Positions 16,296 to 24,547 of a stretch of 64,000 nt of DNA are shown in pieces. The DNA is taken from positions 1-64,000 of the forward strand of contig NZ_JAINVZ010000010.1 of assembly GCF_019890615.1 (NCBI RefSeq). The letters run 5' to 3'. The first letter of the stretch is position 1; every line of letters starts with the position of its first letter. Source of the stretch: Streptantibioticus parmotrematis (GTDB taxonomy: Bacteria; Actinomycetota; Actinomycetes; Streptomycetales; Streptomycetaceae). The notes under the pieces were generated by a model, which had not been told where the DNA came from, searched no databases, and saw only the letters and a list, made by a program, of their open reading frames with translations. The translations under genes were made by a program, and so were the position numbers.

Positions 16296-17173
16296 ACGGC
16301 CGTCTGGCGCGGGACACGGAGCGTACGGCGTGGGCCGCGGACCGTACGACACTGGCCGAGCCGATCTCGATGCCCGGCATCGAGGGGCCGTGGAGCAAGG
16401 TGCGGCAGTCGGTCAGCTGGACCGGCCACGCCGTCGTGCACGCCTACTGGCAGGAATGGCTGCCCGCGGCGCTCGCCGACCCCGAGCTGCGCAACCTGCT
16501 CGGCAGCCGCGACTGGCAGCGCTTCAGCGGCCTGTCCGACCCCGAGGCGCGCTCCCGGTTCGCCGCCTCCCGGCTCATGGTGCGCTACGCGGCCGGGGCC
16601 GCCCTGCACGTGCCGCCGGACAGCGTGGAGCTGGCGTACAAGCCGGGCGGGCGGCCGTACCTGCGCGGCTGCGACCAGGTGGACGTCAGCCTCAGCCACA
16701 CCAAGGACCTGATGGTCGTCGGCCTCAACCGGCGCGGCCGGATCGGCGTCGACACCGAGCTGGCCGACCGCCGCATCCAGTACGCGTCCGTGGAGCGGCA
16801 GTTGTGCACCCCGGCGGAACGCGAGCTGCTGGCCGAGCTGCCGGAACCGGCGCGCGAACGCGAACTGCTGCGGATCTGGACGCTGAAGGAGGCGTACACC
16901 AAGGCGCTCGGGCAGGGCATGCGGCTGGGCTTCAACCAGTTCGGCTTCGGCTCCGACGGCACCTCGCTGCTGACCCCCGACGGCCGCCAGGCGTCCCGGG
17001 GCGAGTGGTCGTTCGGCACGTTCTGGCTGCCGGACCGCTATCTGGTCAGCGTGGCCTGCCAGGACTCCGGCGCGGAGAGCGACGGCGACACCTCGGTGGA
17101 CACCATGCTGGACGAGGGGTTCCTCGGCGAGGTCGTCGACCTGCTCAGCCGCTCGGAGAACAAGGGACAATGA
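16292..17173 (+). CDS. Sfp-type 4'-phosphopantetheinyl transferase
   Basis: The 293-aa protein contains the two PPTase signatures, GVDTE (from residue 152) and WTLKEAYTKALG (from residue 196), plus the KPGGRPYL and VSLSHTKDL substrate-pocket motifs. It converts apo carrier proteins to holo form by attaching phosphopantetheine from CoA. It is translationally coupled to the upstream gene (GTG overlapping TGA). The wide-specificity Sfp type fits service of the PKS ACPs at 30.1 kb and 55 kb as well as any ACP partner of the FAAL. Confidence 0.92.
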   Translation: MNGRLARDTERTAWAADRTTLAEPISMPGIEGPWSKVRQSVSWTGHAVVHAYWQEWLPAALADPELRNLLGSRDWQRFSGLSDPEARSRFAASRLMVRYAAGAALHVPPDSVELAYKPGGRPYLRGCDQVDVSLSHTKDLMVVGLNRRGRIGVDTELADRRIQYASVERQLCTPAERELLAELPEPARERELLRIWTLKEAYTKALGQGMRLGFNQFGFGSDGTSLLTPDGRQASRGEWSFGTFWLPDRYLVSVACQDSGAESDGDTSVDTMLDEGFLGEVVDLLSRSENKGQ

Positions 17174-17296
17174 GCCTCGCACACCGTGAGAAAGCTTTGA
17201 GTTGGGTGCGTTGTCGCTCGTACGTCCATTCGCGAGGGTGATAATCGGGATCACGGCAACCGGCCAGACGGTAGGAACCTGCAAGACGGGGGAAGC

Positions 17297-17902
17297 GTGA
17301 TCCGGATCCTCATAGCCGAAGACATGCACATGCTGCGCAGAGCCCTGGTCGCGCTGCTGGACCTGGAGGACGACATCGAGATCGTCGCGGAGTTGTCCTC
17401 CGGCGCCGAGATCGTCCCCACCGCGCAGGCCCTGCGGCCCGACGTCGCCGTGCTCGACATCGACCTGCCCGGCACCGACGGCATCACCGCCGCGCAGGCC
17501 CTGCACTCCGCGCTGCCCGAGTGCCGCACCCTGATCCTCACCAGCCTCGGCCGCCCGGGCAACCTGCGCCGCGCCCTGGCCGCGCACGCCTCCGGGTTCC
17601 TGCTCAAGGACGCGGAACCCGACGCGTTGTCCGCCGCGATCCGCAAGGTGGCGGCCGGTGAACGCGTCATCGACCCGCAGCTCGCGCTGGCCGCGCTGGA
17701 CACCGGGGGCTCGCCGCTGACCGAACGCGAGCTGGAGGTGCTGCGCATGGCGGCGGACGGCGAGGAGCCCTCCCAGATCGCCTCCCGCCTCTACCTGTCC
17801 GCCGGGACCGTGCGCAACTACCTGACCACGGTGGTCACCAAGCTGGGCGCCCGCAACCGGGTGGACGCGATCCGCATCGCCCGCGAGGCGGGCTGGCTCT
17901 AG
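17297..17902 (+). CDS. NarL/LuxR-family response regulator
   Basis: The 201-aa protein has a receiver domain (acidic pocket IAEDMHM, phospho-acceptor Asp54 in VLDIDLPGTDG, Lys in FLLKDAEPDA) followed by a LuxR helix-turn-helix (LTERELEVLRMAADG...SAGTVRNYLTTVVTKLGARNR). It starts at GTG after GGGGGAAG. It is the expected partner of the DesK-type kinases encoded convergently: its TAG and the stop of the neighbouring kinase gene share the palindrome CTAG (17899-17902). Confidence 0.92.
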   Translation: MIRILIAEDMHMLRRALVALLDLEDDIEIVAELSSGAEIVPTAQALRPDVAVLDIDLPGTDGITAAQALHSALPECRTLILTSLGRPGNLRRALAAHASGFLLKDAEPDALSAAIRKVAAGERVIDPQLALAALDTGGSPLTERELEVLRMAADGEEPSQIASRLYLSAGTVRNYLTTVVTKLGARNRVDAIRIAREAGWL

Positions 17903-18891
17903 CACTCCGCCCCCCGCGGCGCCCCGGCCTCCCGGTAGTCCCGGGCCACGGCCCGCACCTCGGCCAGCGTGCGGCGGCTGATACGCAGGATGTCGGCGAT
18001 CTCGCGCTGTGCGCGGGCGGCGTCGCGCGGCACGAGGCCGTGCACGCGCTCGCACCGGCGGACGATCAGCGAAAGACCGCGCCCGAGGCGCTCGTCGAGG
18101 TCCCGCGCGAACCGCAGCCGCTCCGCGGTCACCGCCGGCTGGACCGGCTCCGCGCGCCGCCGCGCCCTCCGCTTCCCGCTCGTTCCGGCCCGCGTGAGCG
18201 GGAGTTCGGCCGTGAGGTGGAACCACTCGCCCTCGTGGTGGGCGTCGAGCGTGCCGCCGAGGCGGGTGACGCGGCTGGTGAGGTTGTCGAGGCCGCCTTC
18301 GGGGTCGGCGGGTCCCGGCTGCTGCGTGGCGCCGTCGTTGACCAGGCGCAGGCGGACGGTGTCCCCGGTGCGGGTGGTGGTGATGACGCAGTTGGCGGCC
18401 TTGCTGTGCCGGAGCATGTTGGTGAGCCCTTCGCGCAGGACGGTCGCGAGAACGGTGTCGACCTCGGGCGGCAGGGGCCGGGCGCCGACCCGGACGGCGG
18501 CGCGGACCCGGGCGGCGGTGAGGGTGGCACGGGCGCTCTCGGCCTCGTCGGCGAGGCTCATCCGCCGGTAGCCGCGCGCGACGGTGCGCACGTCGGCCAG
18601 GGCCTGACGGCCGGTGCGCAGGACCTCGGCCAGTTCCCGCTGGGCGCGTAACGGGTCGCGTGGGGCGAGCCGGTTGGCGAGTTCGCACTTGAGGATGATG
18701 GTGGACAGGCTGTAGCCGAGCAGGTCGTGCAGGTCCCGGGCGAACCGCAGGCGTTCGGTGGTCACCGCGGACCCCGCCGGTTCCGCCGGTTCCGCGTGCG
18801 ACCGCCGTACGTGCGTCGTCAGTCCCGTCAGCCGGACGAGCCCGGACCCCAGGAGCCCGGACGCGTACCCCCCGGGGCGCGTCGTGGTCAC
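17899..18891 (-). CDS. Soluble histidine kinase with a second, histidine-less HisKA_3 segment
   Basis: The 330-aa protein starts at GTG. It lacks membrane helices. Residues about 43-235 form a DesK-type kinase: dimerisation helix FARDLHDLLGYSLSTI with phospho-acceptor His55, then an HATPase region (LREGLTNMLRHSKA, GGLDNLTSRV). After a basic linker (GKRRARRRAE) a second dimerisation-like segment begins (ERLRFARDLDERLGRGLSLI) in which the histidine is Asp266, and no ATPase domain follows. The second copy cannot be phosphorylated on His. It follows the tandem kinase by 13 bases and probably shares its transcript. Confidence 0.85.
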   Translation of the reverse strand: MTTTRPGGYASGLLGSGLVRLTGLTTHVRRSHAEPAEPAGSAVTTERLRFARDLHDLLGYSLSTIILKCELANRLAPRDPLRAQRELAEVLRTGRQALADVRTVARGYRRMSLADEAESARATLTAARVRAAVRVGARPLPPEVDTVLATVLREGLTNMLRHSKAANCVITTTRTGDTVRLRLVNDGATQQPGPADPEGGLDNLTSRVTRLGGTLDAHHEGEWFHLTAELPLTRAGTSGKRRARRRAEPVQPAVTAERLRFARDLDERLGRGLSLIVRRCERVHGLVPRDAARAQREIADILRISRRTLAEVRAVARDYREAGAPRGAEC

Positions 18892-18904
18892 CGCGTGCCC
18901 CGGG

Positions 18905-21247
18905 TCAGGCGCCCGCCGTGGCCGGGACGGGCAGCGGTATTCGCGCCGTGAGGTGGAACCAGTCGTCCTCGTGGTGGGCGGTGAGGCTGCCGCCGAGCCG
19001 GCTGACGCGGGTGGTGAGGTTGCCGATGCCGCTGCCCTGGTCGGTGAGCGAGGGCGCGGTGGTCGCCGTGGACGCGCCGTCGTTGGCGAGCCGCAGCACG
19101 ATCGCGCCCCCGGCCTGCGCGGTGCTGATGGCGCAGTGCTCGGCCTTGCTGTGCCGCAGGACGTTGGTGAGGCCCTCGCGCAGCACGGTGGCGAGCACGG
19201 TGTCGGTGTCCGTCGGCAGGGTGGTGTCGGTGACGTCGACCGTGGTGCGGATGCCGGTCGCGGTGAGCATGCTGTGGGCGGCCTTCGCCTCGTCGGCGAG
19301 GCTCATCTGCCGGTAGCCGCGGGCGACGGTGCGCACGTCGGCGAGTGCCTGGCGGCTGGTGTGCAGGATCTCGGCCAGCTCCTGCTGGGCGCGGGTGGTG
19401 TCGCGGGGCACCAGCCGGTTGGCGAGTTCGCACTTGAGGGTGATGGTGGAGAGGCTGTAGCCGAGCAGGTCGTGCAGGTCGCGGGCGAATCTGAGGCGTT
19501 CGGTGGTCACCGCCAGCCGCGTCAGCTCCGCGCGTGAGCGGTGCACCTCCACCACCAGGTCCTTCAGCCGCGACAGGCCGAACACGACGAGCCCGGTCAT
19601 CGGCGCCATGCAGCCGATGTACAGCAGCGTCACGAAGTTGTGCAGGCCCAGGTCCCACAGGATCGCCAGGTTGAGCAGGTCGGCGGTGCCGAAGACCGTC
19701 CAGGCCGTCGCCCTCGGCAGGATCAGCAGCGCGGTGCCCGCCACCAGCCCCGGCAGCCCCCACCAGTACGCCCCGAACACCGCGTACGGCACGAACGACA
19801 GGGCGATCTGCGCGGTGAGCGTCGCCAGCGGGTGGCGCAGCGGCCGCGAGGAGGGCACGCGCGGGAAGGACTGCCGGGCCTGGAGCAGCACCCCGGCGGT
19901 GAGCGTGACGACCGCCCAGGTGAGCTTCTCCGCCGGGAACTTCGACTGGTACATGTACGTGGCGCCCTGGAAGAGGTAGGCGCACAGCGCGGCGACGACC
20001 AGCGTGGTGGCGGTGCGCGGCGCCAGGGTCGCGGGTTGCTGCACCGGCCGGGGCCGCCGCTGGCCGCGTTCGCTGTCGCCGCCCGGTCGCTCGGGACGCA
20101 GCGGGAGTTCGGCGGTCAGGTGGAACCAGTCGTCCGCGTGCCGGGCGGTGACGGTGCCGCCGAGGCGGGCGACGCGGGTGGTGAGGTTGCCCAGGCCGCT
20201 TCCGCTGTCGCTGTCCGCCGGGCCGCGGTCCGGCTGCCCGGCGGCGCCGTCGTTGGTGAGGTGCAGCCGGATGGTGTCCTTGGTGTGGGTGGTGGTGATG
20301 GCGCAGTGCTCGGCCTTGCTGTGCCGGAGCATGTTGGTGAGTCCCTCGCGCAGGACGGTGGCGAGCACGGTGTCGACGTCGGGCGGCAGGGGCCGGGAGT
20401 CGATGCGCAGGGTCGTGTGGATCTGGGTCGCGGCCAACGTGGTGCGGGCGGTCTCGGCCTCGTCGGCCAGGTTCATCTGCCGGTAGCCGCGGGCGACGGT
20501 GCGCACGTCGGCGAGTGCCTGGCGGCTGGTGTGCAGGATCTCGGTGAGTTCGTGCTGGGCGCGGGTGGTGTCGCGGGGCACGAGGCGGTTGGCGAGTTCG
20601 CACTTGAGGGTGATGGTGGAGAGGCTGTAGCCGAGCAGGTCGTGCAGGTCGCGGGCGAATCTGAGGCGTTCGGTGGTGACCGCCAGCCGCGTCAACTCGG
20701 TGCGCGAGCGGTGGACTTCGGCCACCAGGTCGGTGAGTTTGGAGAGCCCGAACACGATGAGCGTGTTCATCAGCATCTCCACCCCGAGCCACGCGATGTC
20801 GTAGCCGTCCCCCAGCAGGAACACCACGGCGACGTTCCCCGCGGTGACGGCGGTGAACAGCGGCCAGGCGGTCACCGGCGGCAGGACGAGCAGCATCGAG
20901 GCGGCCAGCAGCGGAGGCATCCCGATGAACGCCTGGCCGAAGAAGAAGTACGGCACGAACGACAGGACCGCCTGGAGCCCCAGCGTCGCGTAACGGGCGC
21001 GTGGTGGCAGCGGCACCAGGCGGGGGAAGGAGTGGATCAACTGGGTGGCCAGGATGCCGGCGAAGCACGCCATGGCCGTGCACAGCGCCACCGTCGACGG
21101 GCGCTCCTGGACGACGAACGCGGCGTCGATCGCGCAGAAACCCACGACGACGGCGATCGTGGCCGCGACGGCGAGCCGCACCGGAAGGTCGTCCCGGACG
21201 GTTCTCAGCGAATCCGATGCTCGTTTGCCGAACTCTGCGACCCTCAA
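18905..21247 (-). CDS. Tandem-duplicated, fused membrane histidine kinase
   Basis: This 780-aa protein consists of two complete kinases in one chain. Each has about five to six TM segments, a HisKA_3 helix (FARDLHDLLGYSLSTI; His202 and His592) and an HATPase domain (VLREGLTNMLRHSKA / VLREGLTNVLRHSKA, then GxGLGNLTTRV / GSGIGNLTTRV). The copies are exactly 390 codons apart; long stretches around both His boxes are identical in DNA. The TM halves are diverged. The start codon is TTG with GGGGGAG only two bases away, so the true start could be a GTG about 22 codons later. The product should sense a membrane or lipid-soluble signal and phosphorylate the convergent regulator. Confidence 0.85.
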   Translation of the reverse strand: MRVAEFGKRASDSLRTVRDDLPVRLAVAATIAVVVGFCAIDAAFVVQERPSTVALCTAMACFAGILATQLIHSFPRLVPLPPRARYATLGLQAVLSFVPYFFFGQAFIGMPPLLAASMLLVLPPVTAWPLFTAVTAGNVAVVFLLGDGYDIAWLGVEMLMNTLIVFGLSKLTDLVAEVHRSRTELTRLAVTTERLRFARDLHDLLGYSLSTITLKCELANRLVPRDTTRAQHELTEILHTSRQALADVRTVARGYRQMNLADEAETARTTLAATQIHTTLRIDSRPLPPDVDTVLATVLREGLTNMLRHSKAEHCAITTTHTKDTIRLHLTNDGAAGQPDRGPADSDSGSGLGNLTTRVARLGGTVTARHADDWFHLTAELPLRPERPGGDSERGQRRPRPVQQPATLAPRTATTLVVAALCAYLFQGATYMYQSKFPAEKLTWAVVTLTAGVLLQARQSFPRVPSSRPLRHPLATLTAQIALSFVPYAVFGAYWWGLPGLVAGTALLILPRATAWTVFGTADLLNLAILWDLGLHNFVTLLYIGCMAPMTGLVVFGLSRLKDLVVEVHRSRAELTRLAVTTERLRFARDLHDLLGYSLSTITLKCELANRLVPRDTTRAQQELAEILHTSRQALADVRTVARGYRQMSLADEAKAAHSMLTATGIRTTVDVTDTTLPTDTDTVLATVLREGLTNVLRHSKAEHCAISTAQAGGAIVLRLANDGASTATTAPSLTDQGSGIGNLTTRVSRLGGSLTAHHEDDWFHLTARIPLPVPATAGA

Positions 21248-21374
21248 TGCTCCCCCAGCGTTTGCAGGTCTGTCGGGTGATGGCTCGAGCGCCCCCCCAC
21301 CGGGAATCTACCGGAGGGCCGGGAAAACGGAAGGGGCCGCCGATCGGGACGGAAGCGGACGGTGTGACCCGGTA

Positions 21375-22052
21375 TCAGGCCCCGCGTGGGCCGCCGGGCG
21401 GGCGGGCGGCCGTGACCTCCGCCAGGCCGGCCGCGGTGAGGTACGCCAGCGCGGCGGCGACCGCCGGGCCGGGCAACGCCGGTTCGGTCAGGGCCAGCAG
21501 ACCCGCCGGGTCGTACACCCCTTCGGTGCCCACCCCCGCCAGCAGGCGGAACGCCTCGGGGCGGTGGAACTCCGCGCGGAAGCGGGCCCCCGGCGCCTCC
21601 AGCACCGCCCCGGCGCCCTCGTACCGCACGGCCGCGGACCGCACGAGCCGGACCCGGCCGCGGTAGGGAAGCGGCCGGGGCACGAGGTGGGCACCGGGGG
21701 CCTGCGGGATCACCGACAGCAGCGGCTCCGCGCCGAGCGCGAGGGTGCGCACCGTCACGGCGCCCAACTGGGCCAGCTCACTGCGCAGTTCGCGCGCGCC
21801 CTCGCCCGGGGCCTCCTCGGGTGTGTTGTACCCGGGGAAGTCGTGGACGACGTTGCGCAGCGACACCGAGCCCAGCAGCATCCGGCGCACCGCCTCGCGC
21901 AGCAGACCGCTCGGACGGGGAACACGCAGTTCCCCGTCCGGGGTCTTGACCACCAGCGGGCCGTCGGGGCCCGCACCGGACTCCGCGTGGGTGTCCTCGC
22001 GCAGCGACCAGTACTCCGACAGCTCGGGTGCCGCCAGGCCGTTGATCGTCAT
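21375..22052 (-). CDS. Stand-alone SagB-type dehydrogenase N-terminal-like protein (no nitroreductase domain)
   Basis: This is a 225-aa soluble protein with two repeats of a winged-helix-like unit: VVKTPDGELRVPRPSGLLRE followed by helices, and later AVLEAPGARFRAEFHRPEAF followed by GVYDPAGLLALTEPALPGP and a helical end. This pattern resembles the N-terminal region of actinobacterial SagB/ThcOx-type peptide dehydrogenases. The FMN nitroreductase domain that should follow is absent, and only 127 bases separate the stop from the next gene. The ATG at 22052 has GAGGA eight bases upstream. It follows the YcaO gene by 50 bases. The family call rests on my pattern recognition and needs a profile search. 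Confidence 0.55.
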   Translation of the reverse strand: MTINGLAAPELSEYWSLREDTHAESGAGPDGPLVVKTPDGELRVPRPSGLLREAVRRMLLGSVSLRNVVHDFPGYNTPEEAPGEGARELRSELAQLGAVTVRTLALGAEPLLSVIPQAPGAHLVPRPLPYRGRVRLVRSAAVRYEGAGAVLEAPGARFRAEFHRPEAFRLLAGVGTEGVYDPAGLLALTEPALPGPAVAAALAYLTAAGLAEVTAARPPGGPRGA

Positions 22053-22102
22053 GGAAACCGTCCTCGGGGGAGTGGTCGGTCGCATGGGCGCGTGGACTCC
22101 GG

Positions 22103-24394
22103 TCACAGGAAGAGCGGGACCGGGTTGAGGTCTTCGTAACGGGTGGGGCGGGTGAGTCTGCCGAGCGCCACGGGGACGTCGAACAGCCTGCCCGGCGCGA
22201 AACGCGGCCAGTGCGGGCGCAGGCCCGGCACGATCACCTTCACGACCGGCAGCCCCACGTCGGGCCGGGTCTGGTCCAGCACCAGCAGTTCCATGTCCCG
22301 TTCCGCCAGCAGCCCTTCCACGGCCGTGATGTCGTCGCGCAGATCCGCCCTGGGGGTGTAGGGATGGTCGGCGGGACGGGTTGCGGGCCGGGCGGGGTCG
22401 GGGACGACGTACGGCTGGTTGTCCGTGGTCGCCTCCCGCATCCACTCCAGCGCCCGCGGGTCGCGGATGCCGTAGCCGGTGCCGTCGGCCTGCGCCTGGA
22501 GCACGTTGGGCAGCAGCTGGTTGAGCTCGGTCAGCGCGCGGCGCAGCGCGGTCCGCGGATCGAAGTGCGCGCCGAAGCCGAACATGATGTCCTGCGCGGG
22601 CTTGTCGACCCGGCGCGAGACCGCGGCGAAGACCGGGACGCCGAAGTCCGAGGTCAGGTCGAGCGCCCACACCTCGCGCAGCAACGAGGCGTGCACCCGG
22701 CGCAGTTCGGTGTTCCACTCGTCGGCGAAGGCGTCGAGGTCCACGCCCGGCTGGCGGGTGCGGTTGTACCACCACAGCGCCACCGCGTCCCGCTCCACCA
22801 GCTCCAGGAAGCCCTGGAGCACCGCGTCCTCCGGACTGCCGCCCGCCGCGTTCCCGTTGGAGTGGCCCATGCAGTACGCGGCGCCGCGCGGCTGCGGCAC
22901 GTTGTAGTAGAGGAACGCGGTCGGCAGCAGCTTGTGCCTGCGCTCGGTGTGCGACCACACCGGCGTCCAGTCGATCGCCTCCTCCTCGTCGAACGGGTCG
23001 CACACCTGGGAGGCGAGGGAGTGCCCGGCGTTCCACCGCTCGCGATCGGCGAACTGCCGCTCGTCGAAGAGCTGCACGGCGTCCGGGTGGACCGCCCGGT
23101 CCGCCAGCTCGCGGTAACTGGCGTGCACGGTGGGCTCGTCGCCCTGGAAGTAGCCCGAGTGCCGCTCCAGCGCCTCGGCCAGCGCGCCGGTGCGGGCCTG
23201 CTCCGGCGTGGTGCCCTTGCCGCCGCTGGTGCTGCGCAGGCAGGCACGGACCGCGCCGATGCCGCGCGGGTCGGCGACCGGGTTGAGGCCCGCGTGGAAG
23301 GAGTTGAGGAACTCAGGCCCCCGCTGGTCCCGGCGGATCTCCTTGACCAGCCCGGTGACCGGGTCGAGCAGATGACCGTAGGCCTCCATCAACTGGGCCG
23401 GGGTGAGCGCCCGGTGGCCGCCGCCCGCCGTGTCGTTCTTCAGCCGGGAGCCGAGCGCCACCGGCGCCGAGACCCGCGCGGCGACCAGACCGAAGTCGCC
23501 GCAGGCATCGCACTGCGGGCGGCGCTGCACCGGGTGGTGGCCGCCCTGGAGCGAGAGGCTGTCCAGGCACCACAGCTGGTGCTGGCCCGGGTGGCGGTGT
23601 CCCGCCAGCCACTTGGCCGCCTCCAGCGCGGCGAGTTGCAGTCCCGCCTGACGGGTGGCCGGCAGCCCGAAGGCCAGCCGCGGCACCGGGCCGTCACGGT
23701 CCAGACTGCGCTGTACGTGGGCCTCGACCTGCCGGCCACGCCACAGGCGGTCCGCCAGGCACGCCCAGCAGGCGCGTTCGGCGAGGCCGAAGAACGGCCC
23801 GACCCACAGGTGGGTGCCGTCGATCGTCACCGGCAGCCAGGGCCGCCCCGCCGCGCGGTGCGCGGCGTCGATCGCCCGCAGTTCGGGGTTGAGATAGTCG
23901 TCGCAGAGCACGACCGTCAGGTCGGCGTTGTCCGCCAGACGCGGCGGCAGCGTGCGCAGCCCGGCCGCGGCCAGGGACTGCTGGAGCGAGGTGAGAGCGG
24001 TTCCCCCCACCGACATCGCGTACACGGAACTCGTGGCGCGTGCCGTGGTGGCGTCGGTGCCGTCCAAGCCGGCGGCCTCCCAGTAGGCGTGCTCGGCGGC
24101 TGCCTCGCATGCCAGAGAAGCGTTCGGGCGGGCGGAGACCAGTCCGGCCTCGGTGAGCCGGGTGATGAGCCGGGCGATCTGTTGTGCGGACAAGGTGCCG
24201 GACGCGTCCTCGATGACCTTCTCCAGGCATCGGGTGCCGTCCAGGAGCGGAGCGAGCCGCGCGATCTGCTCGCCGTGAAGCGCGGTGACGCGTTGGTCGG
24301 AGAGCACGTACACGGCTTCGCCGGGTACCTGCTCCACGCGCAGATGCGGTCGAAATCCCAGCAGCGCGCTGCTGCTGTCCCCCGGGACCGCCAT
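22103..24394 (-). CDS. Fused E1-like/YcaO azoline-forming cyclodehydratase (TOMM synthetase)
   Basis: The 763-aa protein joins a leader-binding, ThiF/E1-like domain (about residues 1-320, with zinc cysteines C209/C212 and C295/C298) to a YcaO domain (about 370-763). YcaO ATP-binding motifs include GALAEALERHSGYF (403-416), NAAGGSPEDAV and FLELVERDA (529-537) and a later ALTELNQ. The chain ends in NPVPLFL, a proline-rich tail as in azoline-forming YcaOs. Such enzymes use ATP to cyclise Cys/Ser/Thr of a precursor peptide to thiazolines/oxazolines. The start lies three bases beyond the stop of the candidate precursor gene, implying coupling. Confidence 0.9.
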   Translation of the reverse strand: MAVPGDSSSALLGFRPHLRVEQVPGEAVYVLSDQRVTALHGEQIARLAPLLDGTRCLEKVIEDASGTLSAQQIARLITRLTEAGLVSARPNASLACEAAAEHAYWEAAGLDGTDATTARATSSVYAMSVGGTALTSLQQSLAAAGLRTLPPRLADNADLTVVLCDDYLNPELRAIDAAHRAAGRPWLPVTIDGTHLWVGPFFGLAERACWACLADRLWRGRQVEAHVQRSLDRDGPVPRLAFGLPATRQAGLQLAALEAAKWLAGHRHPGQHQLWCLDSLSLQGGHHPVQRRPQCDACGDFGLVAARVSAPVALGSRLKNDTAGGGHRALTPAQLMEAYGHLLDPVTGLVKEIRRDQRGPEFLNSFHAGLNPVADPRGIGAVRACLRSTSGGKGTTPEQARTGALAEALERHSGYFQGDEPTVHASYRELADRAVHPDAVQLFDERQFADRERWNAGHSLASQVCDPFDEEEAIDWTPVWSHTERRHKLLPTAFLYYNVPQPRGAAYCMGHSNGNAAGGSPEDAVLQGFLELVERDAVALWWYNRTRQPGVDLDAFADEWNTELRRVHASLLREVWALDLTSDFGVPVFAAVSRRVDKPAQDIMFGFGAHFDPRTALRRALTELNQLLPNVLQAQADGTGYGIRDPRALEWMREATTDNQPYVVPDPARPATRPADHPYTPRADLRDDITAVEGLLAERDMELLVLDQTRPDVGLPVVKVIVPGLRPHWPRFAPGRLFDVPVALGRLTRPTRYEDLNPVPLFL

Positions 24395-24397
24395 GGG

Positions 24398-24547
24398 TCA
24401 GGCGGCTATTCTGCGGTCGGCCTCGACCAGGGAGCTCTGGCACAGGATGGTGCAGCCCTGCGCCTCGGTGGTGGCCAGGTCGCTGACCAGTTCCTCGATC
24501 ACGAGGTCGTCGTAGCCGATCGTGGTACCGGCGCTCTTCGCGTTCAT
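24398..24547 (-). CDS. Candidate RiPP precursor peptide (49 aa)
   Basis: A short gene missed by length filters. It has an ATG with GGGAG eight bases upstream and ends three bases before the YcaO gene. The acidic first part (TIGYDDLVIEELVSDLA, residues 9-25) looks like an amphipathic leader. Near the C-terminus lies a cluster of cyclisable residues: Gly31-Cys32-Thr33-Ile-Leu-Cys36-Gln-Ser38-Ser39. A charged tail EADRRIAA follows and could be a follower peptide. Position, size and residue pattern all match a TOMM substrate. Which residues are modified is inference. It is not a repeat-rich or thiopeptide-like Cys/Ser-dense core. Confidence 0.75.
   Translation of the reverse strand: MNAKSAGTTIGYDDLVIEELVSDLATTEAQGCTILCQSSLVEADRRIAA

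Noticed and set aside
14010..16352. 780-aa minus-strand frame opposite the FAAL/ACAD genes
   Set aside because: Low-complexity translation and no ribosome site; the plus-strand genes have clear catalytic motifs.
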